Below are positions 18,577 to 29,687 of a stretch of 64,000 nucleotides of DNA, piece after piece (the first letter of the stretch is position 1; every line of letters begins with the position of its first letter). Origin of the DNA: Mycoemilia scoparia (lineage: Eukaryota > Kickxellomycota > Kickxellomycetes > Kickxellales > Kickxellaceae); assembly GCA_027575805.1 (NCBI GenBank), contig JANBPU010000004.1:274797-338796 (forward strand), given 5' to 3'. Under the pieces are notes generated by a model, which did no database searches, was not told the origin of the DNA, and saw only the letters and a list, made by a program, of their open reading frames with translations. Position numbers and translations under genes: made by a program.

Positions 18577-21500
18577 TTAAACTATAAAGTTGACAAGTTT
18601 GGCCCCCTTCACTATAATCGTTTTCTTCACCAGTTTGGGATTACCGGTTTCGTCATCCATTAACCACTTTTTTGCGCTGGGATTTTGTAGAGCCTTTTCG
18701 TGTAAATCCTTGGCGTTTATGTCAGCATTTGCAGAAAGTAACAATTTCCCTCGGACTTTTCCGTTGACCTTCAAGTAAATAAATCATCTCAGATAGTAAG
18801 CTTCGATTTGGGAGACTGGGGGAGTATAATACAGAGCACGAAAAAACAGGTATAAACACCAAGGAGTTATAGCCAATAATTTTTGTAGAAATTTCTTACC
18901 TGGATAATGGTTGTTATCTTTTGTGATATCAGACCTGCTTCATCTACCTTTGGCCACGGAGCTGAAAATATTGAATGATTTGCAGCTAGCGATTCGTGAG
19001 ATAACAATATAAGACTAGTGGGGTATTTTTCTTCATTGCACCCCGTTTTTAGCAATTCCCAAAGCTCTTCACCGATTCCTGGAGCCATTGGGCTCAGCAT
19101 TCTAACAATGCATCCCACGGAATATCTGAATATAGGATGCGAAATGATATCCTTTTGTGCTTCTGCTTGCAGCAGGTTCGTCAAAGTTACAAGAGCTGCT
19201 ATGGCTGTGTTGAAGGCAAATGTATCTGCAAACGTGTTTGTTACTTTCTGGATGGCTTGGTTTGTCATACAATATATCTCATGCACCTTCTCTGGCCATT
19301 CTTTGCGATTCTCAAGCAAATCTCTTAATGCAATGGACTTTGGTGGATTGCTCAGAGTAGCATCAACTAAACGACCAAGACGAGAAAGCCATCTTTCCAT
19401 GCCAACAATGTTTTGAGTCTCCCACTCCAATACATCCTGTGGAGCTGCACGGTATAGGATGTGAAGTCTGGTAGTATCGGCACCGAATTCTTTTATGGTT
19501 TTCACTGGATCAACGCCGTTGTATTTGGACTTTGACATCTTTTCAAATGTAATGAGCGGAGTCTCTCCAGTGGCGACTATCTTTGGATTTCCTGAATGAT
19601 CAAAAGTAACTTCATCGGGTTTCAAGAACCTGCCAGTGTCTGGATCTTTGAATGTTTTTCCATGAACCATACCCTATACCATAAAAATTGATATAAAGTA
19701 AATGTCAAATATTTGATTCATGCTGATTTCTCATTTGAGCTAAAGATAGTTTAAACCGGATAACTTGGTTTCTCTCCTACCTGGGTTAGCAGCCTTTTGA
19801 ATGGTTCGCCATTGTTTGCTGAATGTTTTTTGTCGGTGGTACCTATCTCTGTGTTGGTAAGGAACCGGCTGATAAAACGAGAGTATAGTAAGTGGAGAAT
19901 GGCATGTTCAACACCCCCAATATATATGTCTACTGGCAACATCTCTGCAGCAGTTTTGGGGTCAAATATCTTTGAATCATTATTAGCATCAGGAAAACGC
20001 ATGAAATACCAGGATGAATCTACAAAGGTATCCATTGTATCGGTGTCTCGTGTGGCTGGCTTTGAGCATTTAGGACATTGGGTATTTACCCAGTCCTTGG
20101 ACTGTTGTAAAGGACTACCTCCCCTTCCTTTGATCTCGACAACAGTAGGCAACTCTACGGGAAGTTGGTCTTCAGGAACAGGGACAGCACCGCACGATTT
20201 GCAATGAATTATCGGAATAGGAGCCCCCCAGTATCTCTGCCTTGATATGAGCCAATCTCTGATACGATACTGAACACTATTGTCACCAGTTTTTAGAGAC
20301 TTGGCTTTCTCAACAATAGCATTTTGGGCATCTCGACTTGGCATTCCCGAAAATTCGCCGTTCTCTGGAATGTTTTTTAATACACCTAGATTTGTGAAGG
20401 GAAGGTCTGTTCCGCCTTCCTTTTTGTCTGATTCTTTAATGACTTGTGTAAATGGAATGTTGTTGGCCTGGGCGAAAGAATGGTCTCTGATATCATGAGC
20501 TGGAACACCCATCACCGCACCAGAGCCGTAGTCTGGAAGTACATATGCGGCAACATAGATAGGAACCTTCATCGAACCAACAATGGGGTGAGTTGCAAAC
20601 AGTCCTGTGTTTATTCCTCTGCGATCAGTTGCCAATTCCGAAGTTGGGATCCTGGAAAGATTATTCGAAAATTCTGCTATTTTATCGAGCATTTCTTTTG
20701 TTAAATGCTCCGATGATACCAATGGATGGTCACAGCTTATAGCGATATAGCTAACTCCAAAGAGGGTATCTGGTCTACTTGTGAAAACTGATAATCTTTT
20801 TCCGGCATTTTGCTGGTGTCCTTCAAGATTGAAATGGAATATGGCACCCTTCGATTTACCAATCCAGTTTTCTTGCATTTGCAGAACATTTGTGGGCCAT
20901 TCTTTCAAAGACCCAAGACCCTCCAGCAACTCGTCTGCATAGCTTGATATCTTAACAAACCATTGCTTAAGCTTGCGCTTTTCAACAATGGCGCCAGATC
21001 TCCAAGATCTTCCATTAGAGTCAACTTGCTCGTTGGCTAAAACTGTCTGATCTACTGGATCCCAGTTGACAGTAGCTTCTTTCTGATAGACTAAATTATG
21101 CTTATATAGCTGCAAAAACAAATATTGAGTCCATTTATAATACTTTGTATCGCATGTAGAAATCTCTTTTTCCCAGTTGAAATCAGTTAGCATGCTTTTT
21201 AGCTGATCTTTCATTGAGGCGATGTTCTGCTTTGTCCACACTGCTGGCGATATCTGCCTCTCGATGGCCGCATTTTCTGCTGGAAGGCCAAAAGCGTCCC
21301 ACCCCATGGGGTGTAGCACCTTTTTGCCCAGCATTCGATTATAACGGGAAACGACATCGCTTATAGTGTAGACACGGACATGCCCCATATGCAAAGCACC
21401 AGACGGATACGGAAACATGGCCAGAACATAAAATGGATCCTTTCTCTCATCATTCTGCAATAAGAGCCTGTGATCATTCCAACGCTTTTTCCATTTGTCT

Positions 21501-21709
21501 TCGATAGATGCATGGTCTATTTTACCGTCCTGGTTTATCCATTTTGAAAAGGTCTCCGTTGATGCTTGTCTACTCGCGCAATACAGAGCTTTTGTTAGCA
21601 TGGACCCATTGATAAGCTGGTAGCACTTTCGTGATCCATCACCGATCTGTGTCGGCGTTCCACGAATTTTCACTTTCGCATATGCTCTTGAACCACGCAG
21701 AGCCAGCAT
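18577..21709 (-). CDS. nam2: Mitochondrial leucyl-tRNA synthetase
   Basis: Exons 21709-19781, 19673-18900 and 18768-18577 (964 aa), with introns of 107 and 131 nt that keep phase 0. The N-terminal about 45 residues are basic and Ser/Tyr/Arg-rich, a likely matrix targeting signal. The HIGH motif is HMGH at 107-110 and KMSKS is at 688-692. The CP1 editing domain includes the [12 protein letters not shown] and RRGINTG motifs. The C-terminal exon carries the family VNGKVRG motif. It charges mitochondrial tRNA-Leu. Similarity is to the bacterial-type (mitochondrial) enzyme, not the cytosolic one. Convergent with LDH and divergent from CDS1. Confidence 0.95.
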
Positions 21710-22717
21710 ACTGATTGCTTCTATAAATATGTCTTATTAGTTCTTGGTCTATAGAAAGGTCCTGGGTTCTCTGGTCATCATATAAAGCTTTTGTGTATTG
21801 CTCAAGACTCATAGATTTTACTTGTGGCAGTGATTACCGTCAGAAATTAGGAACTGACACATCTGATATTATGGGTCATATTTAAATATAAGTGTTCCTG
21901 GTTATCTGATAACAAACAAGAGTAATAAATGCTTATCCAATAACTAGGAGTGTATGTGGCATATAGCTGCCTCTATAGGAGCAATAAAGTGCCCAAGCAT
22001 CATGGCCATCTAATAAGTAGAAATCGAGTAGCTTGGAGTTACTTTTAGTTGCCTTCTTGCCATTGCACCAATAAACTTACAATCCTGTTATTAGGACATG
22101 CATCTAAATAATAAATTCATCGGATAGCCATGCCAAGTGTCTAGTATAACAACACTAACTGTCTTGTATGCAGCTGATAACCTAACGGATAATATTCCAT
22201 ATAGCAAAGTAAGAGTAGGGCTTTCTCAGAAATACTCGAGTGATATTGTGCAAAGTGTTTTTGTTGGGGGTTTTGTCCCATCAATGTCTCACAGGTCTTT
22301 GGCCAGATGCATAAAGCCTTGAATAAAGCGAATAGCAGCCTTACTCTGTCTCTTTATACTTGGACTAATTGGAATTGTTGAGAAAATAACGGTTATCTAA
22401 GCAGCGATTTCTACATAAGCCATTTTTGCTTTAAAGTTAAAGGTGGCCTGTCATGATGATGCAAACACACACACACAGAGAAAGATCAAGGTTTGATTCT
22501 GATATTTGATACGTGCTCGCGTACGCACACGCACACATATATTTATATGAATGTGAAAGCAATAGAAACGTTTTACTGGTCAACATGATATATAAGAGAA
22601 AATAGCTTTGAACAACTCATCCGCATGCTTTCTCTTCCCCCTTTGTCCATTTTTATGCTCTAAAATTCTTTATGATACATACACTTTTAAAACTAGTTAA
22701 ATAACTACTCTAAAAAT
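21710..22717. other. Divergent promoter region LeuRS/CDS1, 1.0 kb
   Basis: AT-rich, without a credible ORF or tRNA. Holds an (AC)n microsatellite (22464-22477) and a second AC/GT-alternating patch near 22515-22540. Confidence 0.5.
22464..22477. repeat. (AC)n microsatellite
   Basis: Seven AC units in the LeuRS/CDS1 divergent region. Confidence 0.8.
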
Positions 22718-24742
22718 ATGGCACGGAATTCGGGCAAATCAGGCAACCAAAGCCCAGTAAAGCCAAAAGGCAACAGCAGCACTCTTCGTCAGAGAAAGGT
22801 GAATAAAGGAAACACAGTAACAAACAAGGTATGTCCAGTTCTAAACACGATATTTTTAAAGTAGAGAGGTAGATAAAGAGCCCGCAGAAACTGCGCTTCT
22901 AATGCTCTGGTTGCGCTTTAAAATCCTATTGATAATAACCTCGATACCATGTCTTCTGATAACATAAATCCAGGATCTTGTTGGCGAAGACCACTCATCT
23001 GTTGGGAAAAAGAGATGGGAAACCGTACGGAAACGGACAGTATTCACACTTCTTATGATTGGCGGTTTCTTTATGGTCTTGGCTGGAGGCCCAGTGCCTA
23101 TTATGATCATGGTGTTTGGCTTGCAGCTAGCGATCTATAAAGAATTGATTGGGCTTGCCTCGGAGAAAAACAAGGAGAGAGACTTGCCATGGCAGCGAGC
23201 TTTGAATTGGTAAGATGGCTGCGAATATTTTATGCGAAGCCGTCACAAGACTATTGATGCATCCCCTATATACCCCAAATCTAATGAAAATCTGCATATA
23301 TTAGGTATTTCCTGCTTACTACCGAGTATTATTTGTATGGACATATCTTTAACCGCTATATGGCAAAGGTTCCGATCCTTGGAAGATATGCACCATTAAT
23401 GACATCTCATCACAAATTTATATCGTTTACGGTCTACTTGATTGGTGAGCAAATTAATGACTAAAGAGCATGATTTTGGTGTGACTAGATCAGCTGCTGA
23501 ACAGGCCATAATATATTATGTATAGGATTCGTCTGGTTTGTCGCCACCCTGCAAAAGGGATTTTACAGATTCCAGTTTGGCCATTTTGCTTGGACCCATA
23601 TGGCACTGCTTTTGGTCATTTTCCAGACACATTTTATGGTCGAAAACATATTTGCTGGCATATTCTGGTAAGCAATTTTGAGAAATTTTGGCTGGTCATC
23701 GTATATCCTATTGCAAGATTGCTACAACCTTTGCTTTTTATGTATCTAGGTTTTTCATCCCTATCGCATTGGTCATTGTAAACGATATATTTGCCTATAT
23801 CTTTGGGTTCTTCTTTGGAAGACACAGTCTTATCTCGCTGAGCCCGAAAAAAACCTGGGAGGGCTATATTGGTGGTGGTTTGGCAACTTTGGCCTTTGGT
23901 TTCCTTCTTACATCTCTACTCAGTAGATGGAACTACGTGATCTGTCCAATTGAGGTATTTATAAAACAAACCATTCAAAATAAATGACGAAGTCGTGCTT
24001 AAAATATACTAACGTGCTTTTGTTTATAATTTTCTACACACTAGCACCTAAGAACAAATGCTTTACATCATTCCCAATGCACCCCAAATCCCATCTTTGC
24101 TCACCAGGATTACGAACTTCCATACTGGCTGTCTGTAACGATATCCACAGTTGTAGGTGCAATATATTCATGAAAATAGTAGCTCTATAATGCCTATAAA
24201 CATACTAATTCTCTCGATTTATATTTAGATGAGGCGAGAAATTCTAAAGCTGTCTATCCGTCCTGTTCAGATACACTCCCTCGCCCTATCGGCATTTGCT
24301 TCATTGATTGCTCCATTCGGTGGGTTCTTTGCTAGTGGTGTCAAGAGAGCCTTCAATATAAAAGACTTTGGAAACTCCATTCCAGGACACGGTGGCGTTT
24401 CTGACCGCTTTGATTGTCAAATATTTATGGCCACGTTTTCGCACATTTACTATACTACATTTATTGAGGTAAGAATCCATTGACTCCTTCCAGACTTTGA
24501 TCCATGACATCTCTCCTCCCAAAACACTAGATCCGCTTCACTTATCAAGTAACGTTCATCTCATGATTTATCATTATTAGGCGAGTCCAATTACCATTGC
24601 CAAGGTCCTCGAAACCATCGTAAATGGCTTAACCATTGAAGACCAAGTAGTTCTGTTCCTTAAGCTAAAAGATCACCTGATGACCCAAGAAGTCCTTGAG
24701 GAGGGTGTAGCTAAAGCCATCGAAACTCTCGTTGGGTCTTAA
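22718..24742 (+). CDS. cds1: Phosphatidate cytidylyltransferase (CDP-DAG synthase)
   Basis: Eight exons: 22718-22828, 22974-23209, 23305-23444, 23526-23667, 23750-23954, 24045-24152, 24229-24468, 24581-24742 (447 aa). All introns are GT-AG, 76-145 nt, and every junction keeps frame. The Lys/Ser-rich N-terminus is followed by about eight membrane helices. The signature region [13 protein letters not shown] is intact, followed by [34 protein letters not shown] and a short cytosolic tail. It makes CDP-diacylglycerol from phosphatidate and CTP in the ER, feeding phosphatidylinositol and phosphatidylserine/cardiolipin synthesis. Its length matches eukaryotic CDS proteins. Confidence 0.95.
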
Positions 24743-25790
24743 CTGTCCATATATCTCATTAATTTTATAACTTAGATTTCGATTTATTATATTTCTTTGC
24801 AAACTAGCTTTATGTTATAATTGATATGTCTTAGTCGTTGTAGTCAATGATGACCCTATTTGCAGACTAAGTGTGGTATCTGGCAAAGCCATCCTATGGT
24901 TATATGCCCCTCTAGGCTCATTTGGAGTCATGATGGCGTGAAACCAAGGCGATGCTGGTAGAAAACCAGTAAAGTGAAGACAAAATGCATTCACATCTTC
25001 TAGCAAAATAATTTGGATTGTGTCTTGACAAATAATGGCAACCCCAAACCCGGTTTCCAGCAAGAGTGCTTTTAAGAATCGAAAAATGCAAGATCTGCGG
25101 ACACAGTAGCCAAGCTATAGCATAATTTAACACTAAAACTCGAGGAGTGGTATTAGTATTACACTGCTTTTAATTGTCAAAGTTTGCATCTATGTGTTGA
25201 GTATGAAGGGATAGCCACCTTCATCAATCGAAGCAAGATTAGGGGTGCTTTTCTATGATGTCCTTGGTCTCTGATTTCATGATGACATCCCAACTTTGCA
25301 CACAGGCCCTTCTTCTCGCCTTCTCCACTAATGAGAGGAGGGATGGCGCTCACAAAGTCACCAAACCAAGAGCATTTGATACCCGGACTTGGCCTATTAG
25401 GCAGCTTTGCTCAACCGTAGCAAGTGGAGAATAATCATGCTCGCTTGCATATGAAATTTTTCAGCCAAAGTCAACAAATGCTGGCAAGTTTCTTTCAATC
25501 ACACACTCACTTTCATGTGCCAAACCTATTTCATTATTTTCTGCTTTTCTATTTCTTGTCGTTTCCCATCATAGTTTTTATTCTTTCTAAAGGGCCGATT
25601 GGTGTCGAGGTTTCTAATTTCGACTACCAAGGTGTCGAATTCAAACCCCCAGTATTTGCGTGCATTCAGCCAACACAATAAGCGTCCATCAACCACCACC
25701 GCTACTATTACAGACACACACACACACACAAACACGCATATATTAAAACGGGCCTAAAGGCCTAAAAGCACTTTTCTCCACAAGTGCGAA
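24743..25790. other. Intergenic region, 1.05 kb
   Basis: Between CDS1 and the 25.8 kb membrane-protein gene. Contains an (AC)n repeat at about 25714-25731. No ORF with coding character; no RNA gene seen. Confidence 0.5.
25714..25731. repeat. (AC)n microsatellite
   Basis: Nine AC units about 60 bp upstream of the membrane-protein start codon. Confidence 0.8.
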
Positions 25791-26913
25791 ATGTTTTCTG
25801 AACATTGTATAAAAGTAGACAGCATGTAAGTACGAGACAAACAGCATTTCTAGCACAACGAGTACCACCACTAAATGATACTTGATGTAATATGCATTTC
25901 TGCATTCTTACTGCTGATATTCTAGTCGGATAACCTATTCGCGATGGCTAACGAGTATCCACCTGGCCTTTATTGTGGCGCTTATTATAAAATATATTGA
26001 CGGAATTTCGCTTGGTCCATTAATTTATACATTCGGAACTATGAACAATTTGTGCACATTATGCGTACTTATATACCAGACTTCTTCGCTGCTTTCCTTC
26101 CACTTTTTCCCCAGGTATTCTGGGATTCTATACATTTATCTATCCCCTTTAGCACATGGAGCAATATACCTTATGTTTTTTTACCATAAAGACGAAGCAT
26201 GTGGGAATAGAGCCTACGAATCGACTTACAACTCAAAATCCACTAACAATATACCACCACCTGCTTATTTAAACATCCTACCCTTTACTCACGATGCAGG
26301 CCTAACCAACGCTATTTCTCCAAATATGCCTACTGCTACAACACAAACCACCATTTCTACAAACGCCGCTCATACACCTCACACAACTCCAATACCATCC
26401 CCAGATTTTGACGATATTGTTTTCCACCCCTTCCGGCTAGCAGTGCATGCATTCATTGAAAAGGTATTCGGTCCATACTTGATAGGAATCGGAACTCTAC
26501 TCCTGGCATACTGTCGAAGAACTGTTCTGGGACTTTTGGTTTTCCAACAAAAGCTACAGACCAGATTTCTCAACAGATGGCTATACCGCATCATCTGCTG
26601 CTCCACAGCCCTTGGGATAATTGTTGTATGGCTGTGGTACCCCTATTTCACTGCATGCTGGGACCTACGCAAATACAGTCCCACAAGACAGTTGGTCAAG
26701 AACCACATTTCGCTGAGCGAGTGGTTTGGCGAGCGATGTGTCTCCAGTTGGCCAAAGCTCATACTAATATCCGTTCTAAGTGGGATCATGCACCTAATGT
26801 GGTCAAGCTTTTTCAGTTATGCCTACTATTATGTTGATTGGGAGGAATATCTGCGTAAAGGCACTGCTGTTTGGACTGTAGGCGGGAAGGTATACTATTC
26901 GAAACTCTACTAA
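25791..26913 (+). CDS. Multipass membrane protein, family not recognised
   Basis: Two exons, 25791-25825 and 25926-26913 (340 aa). The 3' frame has no ATG near its start. A GTAAGT donor at 25826 and TAG acceptor at 25925 join an 11-codon exon (MFSEHCIKVDS) to an in-frame coding stretch. I see about six hydrophobic segments: near residues 22-40, 45-70, 77-95, about 190-210, about 230-255 and 295-320. A hydrophilic Thr/Pro-rich loop (about 105-175) sits in the middle. A conserved-looking charged block FFSYAYYYVDWEEYLRKG follows the last helix. I cannot assign a function; organelle membrane is the safest guess. Confidence 0.65.
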
Positions 26914-27403
26914 TCTATCTAAATACAATGTCTCCCAGCCCGCCACCACTGCCATTCGGTTATCATATACTATCTGCTAATTTAACATTATACAGCACAT
27001 TCATTCAGATCAAGCCCTAAAATATATAATATACGCTATTCCTCAAACCCAAACTCTTCCACCTACATCTATCCTCATCTTTCAAAACCAGCTTATTTTC
27101 TTTTCACATCCTTTGCAGTTCCACCGTATATATATACACATTCTTCCCTTTCCCTTATTTTGTTTTGTGTCAATAAAAGTTCGTTTTCCTACCAATATCT
27201 GCTTGGAATCTCTAGTCGTCTTCTATAAAAATGACTAATGAATTGCTATCCTACCATTTGTCCCCATAATTTTCTGGCAGGTGGTATTTATATCAAAAAG
27301 AATAAAAATCCAGATCCACAATACAAAACAGCGGCATCAGATATAGTAAAGAAGTTTCCTTGCTTCCCAATTCACCCTATATAAATATACGTGTATATAC
27401 ATC
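26914..27403. other. Intergenic region upstream of PRP18
   Basis: A pyrimidine-rich stretch with AATAAA at about 27171 is probably the 3' UTR and polyadenylation region of the membrane-protein gene. The PRP18 promoter follows. No further gene. Confidence 0.45.
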
Positions 27404-29247
27404 ATGAATGCTTTAAAAAGTGCCATCGAATCTGAAATAAAAAAGAGAAAAAGTGCTACTGGGCATGACTCTAATACTACCAAGAAAGGCAGTGAAAAAC
27501 AGTTTACAAAGTTTAAAAAATATATGCGACTCAAGGATTTAGAAAAGCAAAACTTTCCAGAGAATGAGGATGAAGGTAAATCCAACAAAATCGCCACCTC
27601 ACAAAGTATTGATTCCAATGCTGATAGTCTAAAACAAGATGGCAAGAACGTTGATAACGATAAGAATAAAGAGGAAGAAGAAGTCGGAAGTAACAGCAGT
27701 GGTACAGATAAAAAAGTAAGTCCAATAAGTAGTTTTAATAAAAATAATAAAAGTGCAGTGTCTATTCTATATATCAAGATACACGATTTGCTTTACAAAC
27801 ATTACTTTACGTTGCTTGATAATAGGAAGAGGAAGACGATAGTGTTTTAGAGAGCTTCAAGATTTCTGAGGAAGAGATGATAAAAAGATTCAGATCACGC
27901 GGGGAACCTATAAAGCTATTTGGAGAGACAGATCGTCAGAGAAAGATTCGGCTAAGGACGTTAGAGATAATGGACGAGAAGTCAGAGGTAAGTCAAATGT
28001 TTGCTGTTACCTAACTGTCGCATTGCGGATACATACGAAAGTGATGTTAACAGTAATTCTGATAATTAATTATTATCCATATCAGGGTCAACAAAATGAA
28101 TTTATGAAGGCTCTGAGAGAGATGGAGTCTGGATCTGTTATTCAGGATCTTAAAAAACGAGCACATATTGATACTAAGGAGTTACAAGAAAGACAAAACA
28201 AAATTGAGATGCTGTATAAATATGTAAGCCTTTATTACATTTATTTACCTTGCCAAATGGCTAAAATTGTGCTACAGACTTGCCAAAAGTGTGTCTAAAT
28301 TCGAATATTGATTACCTGACAATAGGATACTAGCATCATTTCTCTAGAGCTTTTAAAAGAATCGCCAGACAAAGTATACAATTTGTTGTACGTGTTTTTT
28401 AAACGTTTGATGTACGAATGGAGTGAATATATAGAATCGCGACCAAGTAAGTTGGCCAGTCATTTTTATCCTGCAATACAACTACATTCTTATGGACAAC
28501 TTTAAACCTTGTCATCAACTTTCATTAGGCGAGGTAAAGCTTTCTGCTGAAGGAAAGAGGGCAGCTGCTACTCAGCACCATTCATCTGAGAGCATGAAAC
28601 CACTTTTTCGACTACTGAACAAAAGAGCCCTTGATATGGATGTTTTGGCCCGTATAACAGAAATTGCAAAGAATATCCAAGAGCGGGAATACTCCAAAGC
28701 CAATGATGCCTACCTCCGCTTGTCTATTGGAAATGCCCCTTGGCCTATTGGTAAGTGTTTAACATTGATTTATATGTATAGGCTTCTAAGGAAACCTTTA
28801 AACAATTTAGGAATGAATAACTCTGACTCAGCTTTTCATTGTTGTCTGATATATAAAAATATACATGTAAATAGGTGTAACAATGGTGGGGTAAGTGCAG
28901 CCGGATTTTGTATAAATCAGGAAATCACTCATCAATACAATACAATACAATACAATATTTCTAAATCCACATTTCCTACTAATTAAAATGAATATAGAAT
29001 TCACGAACGCTCTGCCCGCGAAAACATCTTTTCGAGCAAAGTTGCCCGTAAGTTTGATTTCTATTGAATCACATATAGCAAAAATCCTATTTAACTTTAT
29101 GAAGTACTAAAAAATTCAACATACTTTTTTCGTGTAGATGTATTGAACGATGAAACTCAAAGAAAATGGATCCAAACTATAAAGAGATTAATTACATTTT
29201 CTCAAACCAAATATCCTCCAGACGACCTTTCCAAGCTTGTTGGATGA
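27404..29247 (+). CDS. prp18: Pre-mRNA splicing factor Prp18
   Basis: Eight exons: 27404-27715, 27826-27987, 28086-28223, 28326-28446, 28529-28750, 28875-28890, 28998-29047, 29138-29247 (376 aa). The N-terminus is charged coiled coil. The PRP4-like splicing-factor motif is present (RFRSRGEPIKLFGETD). The Prp18 helical domain carries the conserved loop ANDAYLRLSIGNAPWPIG, VTMVGIHERSARENIFSSKV and VLNDETQRKWIQ. It is a U5-associated factor needed for the second splicing step and works with Slu7. Exon 6 is only 16 nt (encoding VTMV plus split glycines) and lies inside the most conserved loop. Intron 6 holds a CAATA pentanucleotide repeat. Confidence 0.95.
28933..28957 (+). repeat. (CAATA)n microsatellite in PRP18 intron 6
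   Basis: Five tandem copies of CAATA between the 16-nt exon and exon 7. Confidence 0.85.
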
Positions 29248-29687
29248 TTTTTCCTTGATAAACATTATCTACATTAACCATGCAAGGTTGATTTTTGATA
29301 CTGATTATTCCTGTTAGACATTAAACAATTTCAAATTTTAAACACCAAGTCCATACTAGTTTGACAAAACACATAGTCAGGTTACACACTAATTTGAGCA
29401 AAAAAGGCCCTCCCCCAGGAATGGTGTATGGATTGGCTCATAGTTAGGCCAAAATCTGACGAGAGCCCATTTCTGCCTACCATAGATTTGATCACTAGTG
29501 AAATCTCTCCACATTTTTAATAAACAATGATAAAGTAGCTTTGATTATAAACGATCTTGTAAAATGTAAATTTATAAAAGCAAGCAATGTATTTTTAGAA
29601 ACCATGCTAAAGATATAAGTTCTTTTGTAATAATGACAGCTCTTTGCAGATTTCAACTATTCAACCAATTAATTACGTTCTAAACAA
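29248..29687. other. Intergenic region, convergent PRP18/Hsp110
   Basis: 440 bp holding the 3' ends of both genes and a family B element. No gene. Confidence 0.5.
29380..29506 (+). mobile_element. MITE-like element, family B, copy B1
   Basis: Begins CAGGTTACACAC and ends GATCACTAGTGAAATCT. Cores are GGAATGGTGTATGGATTGGC and CATTTCTGCCTACCAT. Closest to copy B2 at 48.66 kb. Confidence 0.65.

Noticed and set aside
18949..19416. Plus-strand ORF over the LeuRS second exon
   Set aside because: Shadow of the synthetase coding strand.
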